A stretch of 64,000 bases of DNA. Origin: Phytophthora quininea (Eukaryota; Oomycota; Peronosporomycetes; Peronosporales; Peronosporaceae). This document shows, piece after piece, positions 9,606 through 20,463 of the stretch. The DNA lies in NCBI GenBank assembly GCA_011947345.1, contig JAAVTG010000538.1:248001-312000 (forward strand), in the 5' to 3' direction. Positions within the stretch are counted from its first letter, which is position 1; every line of letters starts with the position of its first letter. Made by a program: the position numbers and the translations under genes. The notes beneath the pieces were generated by a model, which made no database searches, was not told the origin of the DNA, and saw nothing but the letters and a program-made list of their open reading frames with translations.

Positions 9606-12113
9606 TCAAACCTCACCTGGTTGAATGTTCAGACCAAGCTGACAGAGTCCAACGACGTTACCGGTAAACGCATCTTCGCCCCACGCATATCGTATTGCTT
9701 GCATGCACCGAAAAGTTGTCGGATAGGCTTGTCGCCCAAGCCGTCCCGAAGTTGCGGGTCTTCCAGAACATCATTTACTAAGCAGTAAGCTGCGTGGTTT
9801 CCACCCCAGCTAATGAATCGAGGCTCGAAACTGTCGAGAGCCACAGACAGGAACGGAAAGTCAGAATACCGAGACTCATACGACGGCACATATCCATTGA
9901 GACTTGTCACTTGCGACGCAGGAATATCACACTCTTTCGCCCGCCCACCAAAGAAGCCACTGGGGAGATTGCCCACGATATAGCGTTGCCACGAACGATA
10001 AAGTGATTTAAATACCAGGAAAGCCACTGCGATACACGTGACGACCAAGATGGTCCAGTACAACACATCCATAAGGTTTTGTTGGGCATCGGTCGGGTAC
10101 GAATCTCTTAGGAACGGGAGGATAATGTGCAGCGTATTAATGATAGAGTCGTTGATTTTCGACTCGGTTTTCTCCTTCGCTGCCTCGACGTCAACTTTGG
10201 TGGGGAGGTCGAACGGCCAACCATTGTACCAATGACCCATCATGATTAGTGACACCAACGCCATGATCAACAAGTGGTATCGAGACGCACGCGCCAGCAG
10301 TCCGTCGTAACGTGGTGGTGTCTTCCATTTGCGCAGCAAACAATACTTGTCGACCCAGTAGTTCACAAGCAACGACAAGCCAGTGATAATAAGCCCCGTC
10401 GGTAGTAGAGACTTGAAAAGAGCGCTATTCCGACGGATTTTGTGATCTGGGTGTATCGCTCAGCTAGCTTCCAGTACGCGCCTGAATAGTACGAGTTGAG
10501 TTTGCGCTGTGTTTTCGCCTTGGGGCCGTAACGCCATCGATAAAATTTCTCAAATGGACTTAGAAGCTGAAGTGCGGGTGCAGTCACAAGGTTGGCGATG
10601 AGAAGAGCTTGGATCTGAATCAAATTCTGTTGGGACAGCATCTCCGTGAAATCCATCAGCAGGTAGAGCACGACGGCGCCGTTGAATCCGCGGAAGAGCA
10701 GCAGCTTATTTAGGGTAGACAATTGCTCTCGCTCCTTTGTCTGGTGCTCCTCAAGACGGTCAACGTAGGATAGCAAGCGGCAGCCAAAGAGATCAGTCAC
10801 TGCCAACATATACGCAAGAATGTACAACCGCCCGCGATTGGAATCCGACTGGTCATCCACATAATCGTCGACTAACAAGCGCGCGAGGAAATACACGCAG
10901 GTCATCATACTAACTACAATGGCCATCGTGAGTGCTTGTTGCGACACACGTCGCAGCCAACGTACCCCAGCACTCTTCCAACACACAGAAGAGGGCTCCA
11001 CTGCTTGCTCGATGTGTAAAATATTTTTGCCTCGGAAACGCAGTCGTTTAGACAACCCAGTGCTTGTCCAGTCAAAGTGAGTAGAGCACAACCCGATGCG
11101 AGTCTCGCGCAAGCAGCGACGCTGCGCCTCCTCCGTCTCAAACATGACGAACACTGACCAAACTCGGTAGCTGTCGTGCTTCAACATCTCTGCAATCCGT
11201 CGACGCAAGGCATCGAGTTTCCTGTGCCAATAAATGAGATCATAGCTACCAATTCCTAACACCTGCCGTAGTCGACGAAAGAACGCTTGCTTCGGAGCGT
11301 CCTTTTCGGGTCAGCAGCATCTTCCAAAGCACGTCGCACAACCTCCGGATCAGCACACTCCATCTTGATCATATCCTCCAAGTACCTCTTTTTCGCCAGC
11401 GCCGACAGCAGCCGATCGTTATCCACACACACCGTCACGAATTTGACCCTTCCAAACTGCGCAAAGAACCTCTCCCACTCGTCAGGATCCCACGCATTCG
11501 CGTTCGGGTCCTTCACCACCACAGAATAGTCCGACGGCGTCTGCTCCATGGCATCCAGTCTAGCTTTATCTCTCGTCTGCATAATGGCCACAGCCACACA
11601 ATAAACCGCGAGAATGCCAAGCCCCACCATATCCACATGAAGCTGCGTCATAATCAACGGACAGTCGTTCACCGTCACATTTCTTTCAATCCCATCGAAT
11701 GTCTCCTTCTCTAGAGCTGCTCTGGTGCACGCTGCAGTGCCCCAGATCCTCAGGTCCAGTCCTCTAGCCGATAACTCTCCTGAATATTTAGAAGAGGAAA
11801 AGTAGACGATACTTGGGGTGGAGACGGCTGCCAGTATAAATAAGAGTATTGCTAATTGCAGCAGCATCCGGAAGTAAAGTCCCAGGCCGATGCCGAACAC
11901 TGACAGATCGCCTAATGACGTGCCACACACTGGGAACAGCTCGCTGTCCGTCGTGTCCTCGCCCATGTCCACCAACCGGAAGTTGCCGCTCTCGTCGCGT
12001 ACGCGGTGCGGAAGGATGACGTCGCGGAACCACTGGCGAGCGACTGCCACACTCGGACCGTCGTCCATGGACGTCACGCTCAGCCGAGCTGCAGCGCGGC
12101 TCCGGTGCTCCAT
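9606..12113 (-). CDS. OSCA/TMEM63 (CSC1-like) multi-pass membrane protein, frame interrupted
   Basis: The minus-strand product starts MEHRSRAAARLSVTS. Two membrane segments (GIGLGLYFRMLLQLAILLF and VGLGILAVYCVAVAIM) precede a cytosolic domain with EWERFFAQFGRVKFVTVCVD, the RRM-like cytosolic domain of the OSCA/TMEM63 mechanosensitive channel family. Then come VWSVFVMFETEEAQ, an EPSSVCWKS block and many further membrane segments, including NYWVDKYCLLRKW. The frame changes three times. At 11222-11262 a 41-nt GT-AG intron or an indel would explain it. At the four-base A run 10416-10419 one extra base is needed. Near 9726-9732 another indel is needed, after which the frame ends GLCQLGLNIQPGEV with stop at 9606. 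Probably a real gene with consensus errors. Family call moderate to good. Confidence 0.7.
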
Positions 12114-12230
12114 GGTGAATATCAGATTGCCTTTGAACCTGGATTGTTGACAACTATAAGATACAACCTGGATTTATTTTGAATATACGAGAAAAACATT
12201 TTTCTTGAAATGAACAAATCTGCTCGAGAG

Positions 12231-12683
12231 TCAAGCTGATGGCGGCATCGAGCCCAAGTTGTTGCTCAAGGGTGTTGGAAGCTGCAGGGCGTTCAATTCC
12301 ATTGATTCCTGATGCATCAGCAGCTCGTTCACGATAAAATACCAACTCCGTAGCCTCAAACAGAGATACTCGCCCATATTCTTCGTTGCATACCAAGGCA
12401 GCAGACGAAGCCTTTTGACGTTCTCACGACCTTGTGTAGGGGATTGCTTCTCACATTTCCGGTAGTGTTTCACAACCTCCCGTGCCTTGCGGCCCGTTTT
12501 TTTCTTCGACTTCAACGTAGTCTGGAGTATTTTGTAGTTAAGAACGACAACTAGGAACATCAGATTCGCCACCCAATATCCCTGCGCGGTGCCTGGCACA
12601 ACAAACGCCTTGCGCTTTCCCGTGCCGCCGCAGTCTCGCTGCAGAAACCACACCACCCGACGTGCGGTTTGTTTCCTGGGCAT
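12231..12683 (-). CDS. Hypothetical 150-residue basic protein, possibly mobile-element derived
   Basis: The frame opens at ATG 12683 (MPRKQTARRVVWFLQRDCGG) and includes a lysine-rich middle (TLKSKKKTGRKAREVV) and a central hydrophobic stretch. Upstream in the same frame there are protein-like words interrupted by stops, and a second frame over 12154-12396 is equally protein-like. This suggests a decayed longer protein. It lies next to a decayed transposase on the same strand and may be part of that element. Confidence 0.3.
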   Translation of the reverse strand: MPRKQTARRVVWFLQRDCGGTGKRKAFVVPGTAQGYWVANLMFLVVVLNYKILQTTLKSKKKTGRKAREVVKHYRKCEKQSPTQGRENVKRLRLLPWYATKNMGEYLCLRLRSWYFIVNELLMHQESMELNALQLPTPLSNNLGSMPPSA

Positions 12684-13294
12684 CTTGAACTTGAACCTCC
12701 CTCCTCCATCACCACTGACTCCTTTTCAGGTATGCCGTTGTTGACAGCTGAGCAGACCCTTGTAGTCGTTTTTCCTGCGCATTTCCACATAGTGACCTTC
12801 AAACCCAAACTGTCAATCGTCCTTGTCAGTATATGTTACCAGCTGATTCATGCCGTTTGCTTTGGAGCCAAGGTGAGCTGAGTTCGTATCTCCACTCTGT
12901 AGCCTGGCGTCAAATTCTTCGGCCTAATCACGATCTTGGCGATGACCTTGACGGGTCCTATAGCGGCCGCAAACTTCTGCATATCGACGTCAACCATTAA
13001 CAGATCGACGCCCCTTATTGTTGAATTGCGCCCGTACTGGACTAGTTGTGATGCATGATGTGCCAGTCTAGAATCCTCAAACCGACATCATACCAAACAT
13101 TCCGTGTGGGCAGGTTTATCAGAGAAGAGTGAAAGCCTTCCAATTGGTTTGTCGACACAACACGGTGGTTTTTGCCGCCTTCTTGGTAAGTATTTTTGCG
13201 TTACGTACAAGTCTCCATTGCGAATCTGCTTGACATTGCTCTCACACGTCCCATTTCACTCCGCATCCGTTGTAAGCGGCTCACTGCTCGAAAA

Positions 13295-14420
13295 TCAGCC
13301 TACTACAGCACGAAATCGTGCCTCCAAGCCAACTGGCGAGCGCAGCTCTCTGTCTACTGTGTACAAAGCCGACGACTGCTCTTTTGCAGCATGCTTTCGC
13401 CTGGTATGCGCCTTTATTTTTCGGTAATACAAGTTATCATGTGGAAATGACTTGTTTGACGTTAGCAAGGTCTCCAAAGACCTTTTCAATCATCCCTCGC
13501 GATCCATTAGCGTTATCCGTCACGATGAGTAACCCGTCACCATTGGTGACAGGCTGCACGAACTGATGCGCTATATGTTCCAGCGAAGCACGTGTCTCGT
13601 CATTGCTTGCTGACCTTGTAAACTGTCTCCCAATAGTCTGTCCTACCTCGTTCAATAACAGAAGGAGCATTTTGGCATCCTTAAGACTTTCCCGCTTTCC
13701 CCCGCCTCGCATAATTTCAAGCGCGAACAGAACTTCCCAGAATGGTCCATACGCAGCACCTTCTTCACCAAACAAGACTTATCACCTTGTCACACAGGGA
13801 TCCAAACATTTCGGTGTTGTGCGTCCAGGCGGTTGTCAGTGAATGATTGTTGGGAGTTCTGTGATGCTCATCGTACTGTTCGACTATAGGCGGGGTGGGA
13901 GCGACATAACTAGTCGACCGAGCATAGTTACGTCACCATCTGCCAGCAAAGAGCACCAACAACTTGTAGCACCGGTTTTGGCGCATTCGGGAAATGTTCG
14001 ACATGGCACGAGATAAACCATTCTGCGTAGTAATTCCATCGTGAACTGAATCCATCATTCTTGCTGAAAAAGCTAACTTTTGGCTGAGAACAAAGGGGAA
14101 ATTCATCATCACCTCCGGGGACTGCTTAATAAACTCCTGGCTGAGTGTCGAAAAGTTGACGCCACTTGTGCCCGTGCACTTGTAATTCACATACAACACT
14201 TTGCACTTGCACTCAACGAGCTCAGTTACACAAGAGCAGTGTTCTTTGACTCAGGGGACGCAATCACAGCCAATAGGGGCTTCTGTATTCGATTGCAGTA
14301 CTCAGGCATCCAAACAAAGTAGGGCCTTGAGAACAGAGCTGACAGCTCGTCGTCAGATGCTGCAATTTCAGGAACAGAAACACGAGGTGGAAACAAGCGA
14401 GCTGCCAACGCCCTCAGCAC
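13295..14420 (-). pseudogene. Degenerate DDE-type transposase
   Basis: Four protein-like blocks follow each other on the minus strand in shifting frames. A block around 14420-14226 is followed by one with KCTGTSGVNFSTLSQEF (14199-13933). Next comes a block with LLIVTDNANGSRGMIEKVFG (13775-13437), then one ending VDRELRSPVGLEARF (13489-13295). The D-N-A-N context followed by a helix is typical of the second catalytic Asp of eukaryotic DDE transposases. Stops and frame changes separate the blocks, so the gene is dead. I could not find terminal inverted repeats, and the exact superfamily is not certain. Confidence 0.5.
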
Positions 14421-14450
14421 TCTGCGCTTGTTGTTCGCAACAAATTGTTT

Positions 14451-14897
14451 TTTAATTTAAAATCGTTTTTAAAATATAGATTGCGACCTGGATTATGGGT
14501 ACAATTTGACTCATTTCAGGGGAGCATGCTTACTGTCTTCAACGCGCGCCGTCGATGGGTAAACTGCTCCGAGCTTATCATTTGCGGGAACAGCGCGTTG
14601 TATGCACCCGTGTGTGCTTGCCATCAGCTGCGTGCAAGGGCTGAGATCGCACCGCGGGCCCTCTGTGTTGGTGGTGGAGACTGGGATGGGTAAGAAAATG
14701 GCGACCAAAAATCAGGTACCACCGGTATACAAACGCCAAGTGAAAAAATCCAGGTCTCGCCCAAAACTCTGTATTCTGGGCACCTCAAAATCAGTAGTTC
14801 GGGTATAGTAGCCGTTACGGCCAATGATTGACGAGACCGGGGCAACAGCTGGTGATCATTGCTCATTGCCCCCTGCACGAAGCTCGCGGGATCCTTC
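14451..14897. other. Intergenic, upstream region of the cysteine-rich gene
   Basis: No supported gene. An open antisense frame crosses this stretch but is a shadow of the cysteine-rich gene downstream. Confidence 0.5.
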
Positions 14898-14912
14898 CTC
14901 ATTCCTTGATTC
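14898..14912 (+). promoter_or_regulatory. Initiator-like element upstream of the cysteine-rich gene
   Basis: CTCATTCCTTGATTC lies 30-44 bp before the ATG at 14942. It fits the oomycete initiator (TCATTYC) followed by an A/T-rich flanking part. A second match (GCTCATTGCC) is at about 14858. Assignment is by consensus and position. Confidence 0.5.
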
Positions 14913-14941
14913 GCGCTGCACCGCTCAAGTCGACAGCCAAG

Positions 14942-16606
14942 ATGCTGGGAGCCAAGACCGCAACTTTCGCCGCCGTGGTGGCTCTGGCGCTGGGCCAGGC
15001 CAACGCCGACAAGGCCGCGCACCTGCACGTGCGTGTGCACACCAAGGCTTCGGTGACGTGCCCCACCGGACAGGAGAGCATCGGCGTCGCTGGCTGGTCG
15101 TCGGACGGCTGTGTGGCCAGCGGCAACGTCTGCGTCGCCAACACCAACGGCGACTGCCCCACTGGCGCCCACTGCGAGTGGCTCGACACGGGGGTCTACG
15201 GCTGTGCCAACGGCGCGGCGACTTCGAGCTGGGCTGGCTGCGCTGCCAACGAGCAGACTATTGGCGTTGTCGGCTGGACCCACGACGGCTGCATTTCCTC
15301 CAGCAACGTCTGTGTGGCTCAAGTGAGCAACGGTGACTGCCCCTCGGGATCTGCTTGCCAGAAGCTCGACACGGGAGTCTACGGCTGTGTTTCGACGTCC
15401 AAGAAGAAACGCCGCCACCACCACAAGAGCGCCACCAACTCCACTGCTACGACGTGCCCCTCTGGCCAGGAGAGTATTGGTGTTGCTGGATGGAGCAGCG
15501 ACGGCTGTGTGGCCAGTGGCAACGTGTGTGTCGCCAACACCAACGGCGACTGTCCGTCGGGTGCCCACTGTGAGTGGCTTGACACCGGCGTGTACGGTTG
15601 CGCCGATGGCGAAGCATCTTCTGGAAGCTGGGCTGGTTGTGCTGCCAACGAGCAGACCATTGGTGTTGTTGGCTGGACCCACGACGGCTGCATTTCTTCC
15701 AGCAACGTCTGTGTGGCCCAGGTCAGCACTGGTGACTGCCCTAGCGGAGCCTACTGCTCGCTGCTGGACACGGGTGTGTACGGCTGCGTTGCCAGCTCCA
15801 AGAAGCAGCTCAAGAAGAGCCACGACAAGGCTTCGGTGACCTGTCCGTCGGGCCAGGAAAGCATCGGCGTTGCCGGTTGGTCGACGGATGGCTGTGTCAC
15901 TAGCGGCAACGTGTGTGTCGCCAACACCGACGGCGACTGTCCGTCGGGAGCTCACTGCGAGTGGCTCGACACGGGAGTCTATGGCTGTGCTGATGGTGCT
16001 GCTTCCTCCGGCAGCTGGGCTGGCTGTGCTGCCAACGAGCAGACCATTGGTGTTGTTGGCTGGACCCACGACGGTTGCATTTCTTCCAGCAACGTCTGTG
16101 TGGCCCAGGTCAGCACTGGTGACTGCCCTAGCGGAGCCTACTGCTCGCTGCTGGACACGGGTGTGTACGGCTGTGTCGCTAGCTCCAAGAAGCACCACCA
16201 CCGTCGCCACCACCATCACAAGAGCGCCACCAACTCGACTTCTAGCGTCACCTGCCCCTCTGGCCAGGAGAGTATTGGTGTTGCTGGATGGAGCAGCGAC
16301 GGCTGTGTGGCCAGTGGCAACGTGTGTGTCGCCAACACCGACGGCGACTGTCCATCGGGAGCACACTGTGAGTGGCTTGACACCGGCGTGTACGGTTGCG
16401 CCGATGGCGAAGCATCTTCTGGAAGCTGGGCTGGTTGTGCTGCCAACGAGCAGACCATTGGTGTTGTTGGCTGGACCCACGACGGTTGCATTTCTTCCAG
16501 CAACGTCTGTGTGGCCCAGGTCAGCACTGGTGACTGCCCTAGCGGAGCCTACTGCTCGCTGCTGGACACGGGTGTGTACGGCTGCGTTGCCAGCTCCAAG
16601 CACTAA
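14942..16606 (+). CDS. Secreted protein of eight tandem cysteine-rich modules, 554 aa
   Basis: The start is ATG 14942 because it opens a clear signal peptide (MLGAKTATFAAVVALALGQA, cut after NA). The mature part is four long units, each with two related modules of about 50 residues. Module A reads CPSGQESIGVAGWSSDGCV...GDCPSGAHCEWLDTGVYGC. Module B reads CAANEQTIGVVGWTHDGCI...GDCPSGAYCSLLDTGVYGC. Each module has cysteines at fixed places, ending in LDTGVYGC. Units are joined by linkers rich in Lys, His and Arg with NST glycosylation sites. Units 2-4 are nearly identical in DNA, which suggests recent duplication or gene conversion. No family name is certain; an apoplastic wall-binding or host-facing role is inference. 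A scrap of its 3' end and trailer recurs in each unit of the 21.9-31.3 kb array. Confidence 0.88.
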   Translation: MLGAKTATFAAVVALALGQANADKAAHLHVRVHTKASVTCPTGQESIGVAGWSSDGCVASGNVCVANTNGDCPTGAHCEWLDTGVYGCANGAATSSWAGCAANEQTIGVVGWTHDGCISSSNVCVAQVSNGDCPSGSACQKLDTGVYGCVSTSKKKRRHHHKSATNSTATTCPSGQESIGVAGWSSDGCVASGNVCVANTNGDCPSGAHCEWLDTGVYGCADGEASSGSWAGCAANEQTIGVVGWTHDGCISSSNVCVAQVSTGDCPSGAYCSLLDTGVYGCVASSKKQLKKSHDKASVTCPSGQESIGVAGWSTDGCVTSGNVCVANTDGDCPSGAHCEWLDTGVYGCADGAASSGSWAGCAANEQTIGVVGWTHDGCISSSNVCVAQVSTGDCPSGAYCSLLDTGVYGCVASSKKHHHRRHHHHKSATNSTSSVTCPSGQESIGVAGWSSDGCVASGNVCVANTDGDCPSGAHCEWLDTGVYGCADGEASSGSWAGCAANEQTIGVVGWTHDGCISSSNVCVAQVSTGDCPSGAYCSLLDTGVYGCVASSKH

Positions 16607-16991
16607 GTCCACTGGGACTCACTCTCGTCTTTTTACAACGGCGTCTTCAGGAAGGCCTGCGTGTTGTGTATAAGAGAACAATACAAATACATCAGTTTGT
16701 TTGTCTTCAACTTCCCTTGTCCAAAACGGATAAAGTCGACGTATCTTGTGCTCGAGAGAAACCTAACGATCTGTCAGCAACGACACATCAACGCGCGGCG
16801 AAGGTAGGGATCTCAACGTCCAAAACTCAAGCATCAGATTCTGTTTGTTCTACAACGCCAGCGCATTCGCTCTCGAGTTTGTAGCAAGCAGCTTGGTTCA
16901 TTCTTTCAAAGATGTCGGCGCAGAAATCTCTATGGCGTGGCTCGGAGAAGCGATTACCGTGTGTTTATCATTGATATTTTCTTGACATTCC
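16607..16991. other. 3' flank of the cysteine-rich gene, paralogous to the tandem-array unit
   Basis: No gene. Words such as AACGGCGTCTTCAGGAAGG and GTAGCAAGCAGCTTGGTTCA have close counterparts at 23075-23095 and 23358-23376 in the array, in the same order. The flank and the array unit therefore share ancestry. Confidence 0.65.
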
Positions 16992-17007
16992 CGAAGAGGA
17001 CAAACAG
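16992..17007. repeat. Target-site duplication, left copy
   Basis: CGAAGAGGACAAACAG, identical to 19746-19761, flanks the LINE. The paralogous array unit has no LINE at this place. Confidence 0.85.
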
Positions 17008-19745
17008 AGTAGTAGTAGTAAGGTAGTCTATTGAACTTTCTTAGTTAATAGCCTCCTTGTACGACTGTAGCCGCTTGACCAAAGACGGCTCCTTCTGCTG
17101 AAGCCACCGTGCTGGCGGAGGGGACTGGTTACCTGTTGGATCTCCGTCCCCTGTCATTCGCTTCAAGCATTCAACACTAATTTGGAGTCGAATGCCCTGC
17201 AGTCTCGATTGCTGTCTTCTTCTTTCTCTTGTGGCTACTGCTTGTAGCTGACGCATGCCAAGTTGCCACATATATTGTAGCTGGTGCTCTCGTGTCCAGT
17301 GTTGGTCTTCGTGTACGGTTCTGTTTCTAATCTGCCACAAAAGAGTGTATCCAATGCTGCACATAGCCCACCAAATCCGCTGGGCTGCGTCTTCGTATTC
17401 CGAGCTCCAATGGCCGTACCATTCGACAACCCTCTGCCTGAAATGGTTGCTGACTGGAGGTGATTCCCGTCCTATGATATACGTTGTGTATGCCTTCATC
17501 TTTTCGGTTGAGACCTCCGCTCCAGTCCAATGTTGTACCAGCTTCCTCCAGAAGTCTTGGGCCCGAATACACTCGAACACTATATGTGTGATTGAGATCT
17601 TGCTTACTGGGCAATCCTCTCCCATTGGGCATCCACCTTCGCGTTGGAAACCCTTATAATACAAATTCAGCTGCTGGACAGCTAGTCGGTAAGTCACCCA
17701 TACTTGGTAGTCCGTCAGCATATTTCGATGTGCCCACACTTGCTTTGGTGTCTGGCTTAATAACCCTTTTGTTTTTGGGTTTGTTGTCATTTTCGACTTC
17801 AGCTTCAGTATTGTTGATTGCAGATCTTTCGTCAACTCCTGCGTGACTCTCCGCTTTAACGCCTTCTTCAGCGACCGCATTATGTTTCTGTTTCTTATGG
17901 CAGGGCTGACAATCCACGGGAAGTCGTGCAGCAGCGGGTGGGCGTGGAAGACGATTCCCCGTTGTGCTTCTCCAACTTCTTGACATCCTTTTAGCACCGT
18001 TCTGGTATAGAACCTGCCATTGTATCCCGTTGTCCCGTTGCGTTAGCATGATCTCTGCCTTGCTATTCTTTGATGTGCCCCGGATTTCTCCCTGTTTCGC
18101 TACTGTCCAGGTATACGAAAGACGTAGCTTAGGAGGCGAACGCAGTGCTAAGGGCGGTGGATCTCCCAGTCGCTCTCCCACTTTGAGACGTGGTGAGCTG
18201 TAGAGAATTGCTATAAGCCATCGCTGAATTTTGGCAATGGTATGACTTTTGGCGCCAGATCTTATGGGGGAGCACACACTGTGTACTCGTCACGCTTCGT
18301 GCGTACTATGTTGCACGCGCTAATTGATGATACCTCAATACCACAAAACTTCTGCCGTGACAACGTCGGTGATTTCACATCTGGGATCCATTCATTATCC
18401 GCCCACGAAAAACTCCCCCAAAACGCTACGATTTCCCGTGGTGGGGCAGGTGGGGCGTGCATCTCGTCCAAATTCACCCGTATTGTTATGGTTTCCCCTT
18501 TTGGAGGGGCGTATGTGAGGTTTTCCGTCTTGCTACTCGCTTGAGTAGCTAGTTTAGGAAGAATGGTGCCTGCCAGGTGCCTTCGAGTGTTTTGTTCGCT
18601 CTCTGAAGGCGCCAAAGAGGACCCATATACACCACAAAGGCTTTGTGCTTCTGCGACCAGTCCCGCGGAACTCGTTTGCGTGTTGTGGATCTCGGTGAAA
18701 TCCACGGTTCGCTGTTTGCCGCTGGGCTGCTAATCCCAACCCAATACAACTACGCTTGTTTGTACGAGTCCCTCTTAGCTATAAGCCACATCGTGGTTGT
18801 TTTCACTTTTGTACCTGAATAGCCACTGGGATTGCTGCTAATCCCAAACCGCCAGCTTGTCGCGGTGTGTAAATCAATTCCGGCGACATCTTGTGTCGGC
18901 TGGGATCGTCAATTAGTTGCCGTCTCCACAAGAATTGATTCTGCATATTTACCAACTTAGTTTTCGTTGGTAGGTCCGGCGGGAATATTTTCGCAGTAAA
19001 AGAATCGCTGGGAGAACAATAGCGTTGAATAGGTCCACCCGTTCTAGCACTGACGTCGCTACCCGTTCTGCTGTTAGCATGCGCCTCATAATGCTTCGTA
19101 CCCTCAAAGCCCAATTGATCTTCGTGAGGTCTGCGAACCCAATGTGGTAGCCGAGATACCGTACTGTTGCGCCTAGTTCCAGGACTGGTATTCCGTGCCA
19201 TGTTTTCTGAGCGACGGCCTTGTTGAGAAAGATGTACTTACTCGATAGTTGGCTGCTTCGTCGTACAAACAGTGTGGAATCATCTACAAATGCTGAAAGC
19301 TTGTGTTCTAAAGCTCCTTTTGCGCCTGGTACCGGTTGTCCCGAGAGTTCCACGTCTTGTCCTAATGCTAGGGCCAAGATCTCGACCGCCAGGAGGAAGA
19401 GTAGGGGAGCCAAAGGGCATCCTTGTCGGATCCCGGATCGGACATGTAGCGGCTTCGAGAGTTCCCCGTTTACCAGAAATTGCGCAGTCGTGCCGGCATG
19501 CAAGTTTCTTATGAGATCTACAGATTCCGGATCGAAGTCGTACAGTTCCAACACCGCCAACAGAAAGTTTCTATCCACCGTATCGTACGCTTTAGCAAAA
19601 TCCAATAGCAAAATGCCCGCGCTCTCCTCCGCCCCCGTGAGGTCGTCGTGAATGGCCGTTTCCAGCTGCGCCATCATCATTGTAATAGATTTATTCATCT
19701 GTCTCCCGTGCACGAAGCCTTGCTGCGTGTCCCCAATGAGTTTGT
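17008..19745 (-). mobile_element. 5'-truncated non-LTR retrotransposon (LINE)
   Basis: The element is bounded by perfect 16-bp direct repeats. It lies on the minus strand with its 3' end at 17008, where an (AGT)4-like microsatellite (ACT repeats on the element strand) forms the tail directly against the duplication. The 5' end is cut off inside the reverse transcriptase, as expected for target-primed reverse transcription. It separates the cysteine-rich gene flank from the Kazal gene. Confidence 0.88.
17041..19745 (-). pseudogene. LINE reverse transcriptase pseudogene
   Basis: On the minus strand the 5' part shows the RT motifs GFVHGRQMNKSI, LLLDFAKAYDTVD, GIRQGCPLAPLLFLL and AFVDDSTLF, a variant of the Y-x-D-D catalytic box. 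The end carries a C-x5-C...H...C zinc-finger-like segment (CPMGEDCPVSKISITHIVFE) near 17600 and stops at 17041. Between them the frame breaks several times (near 18800, 18700 and 18270), so it is not functional. The 5' end is missing beyond 19745. Confidence 0.85.
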
Positions 19746-19761
19746 CGAAGAGGACAAACAG
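19746..19761. repeat. Target-site duplication, right copy
   Basis: Identical to 16992-17007. The sequence beyond it (CTGGCGAACGATGTG) matches the array unit at 23531-23545, so the LINE ends here even though an open frame runs on. Confidence 0.85.
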
Positions 19762-19926
19762 ATCAACAGATCTGGCGAACGATGTGTATGTGATGGTCAT
19801 CGATCTCAACAATTACCACCGCAAGTACCATCGACGTCCGCGTCGACTTCGTACAGGTTGGTGCGGCATCACAACGTTATTCAGTTCGCGAGCAACTACT
19901 CATGCAACCCCACCAGGAGCGAGAGC

Positions 19927-20237
19927 ATGAAGTTTATCGTCGGACTCGCCAGAGTTCTTCTCGCTGTTTGTTGGAGGAGTCGATGTTTTTTGACGTTCAA
20001 CGTTACGGCCCCTGGGGCTCCGGTCCTGAGCTTCCCCTCGGCGGGTTCATCCTTAAGTTCTGGCTCGAAGCGGGAAGTGCTGCGGCTGCCGACGCCTGCG
20101 AGCTAGCCTGTCCGAATGACTACACTTCCGTGGGCGGCTCTGACGGCGTCACATGTGGCAACATGTGCAAGCTGAACCTCGCGAGCTGCAACAACCCGGA
20201 TCAGAACATCACCATGAAGGCGGACGGTCCATGCTAG
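19927..20237 (+). pseudogene. Kazal-type secreted inhibitor, frame-broken
   Basis: ATG 19927 starts MKFIVGLARVLLAV, a signal-peptide-like segment matching MKVIVGLVGFVFAV of the array copies. The frame slips near 20070. The second frame gives a C-terminal Kazal domain: CELACPNDY, a GSDGVT core, CKLNLASCNNPD and a final C, ending at 20237. The third Kazal cysteine (VCGSDG in the array copies) is Gly here, while a Tyr six residues on has become Cys (GVTCGN). Six cysteines remain but one has moved. Such proteins inhibit host serine proteases of the subtilisin type. It may be dead, or carry a one-base consensus error. Confidence 0.7.
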
Positions 20238-20463
20238 GACTCCATAAACCCCGGGTTTGAATTTTGCCAGCTTCGAAGGTATCCGTGAACTAATGAAGCG
20301 AAAGGGTAACTTTTTTTTACATGTTTATCGCGAAATACCTTGCAGCCACGCAAGAATACCAGCACAACCATCTCTTTTAGAGTCACATGTAGACTGCTTC
20401 ATGCGGGCCACAAACTCCTGGGTGAAAAACTGAGGACAGCACGTATGCAGAAACAACATCATG

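Noticed and set aside
14624..16612. A 662-codon antisense open frame opposite the cysteine-rich gene
   Set aside because: It is the shadow of a repetitive, GC-biased coding sequence; its composition (Val, Gly, Ala, Thr, His repeats) mirrors the sense codons, and it lacks promoter and signal features.
19746..19812. Extension of the LINE reverse transcriptase frame to 19812
   Set aside because: The target-site duplication ends at 19761 and the sequence beyond matches the array unit, so the open frame there is accidental.
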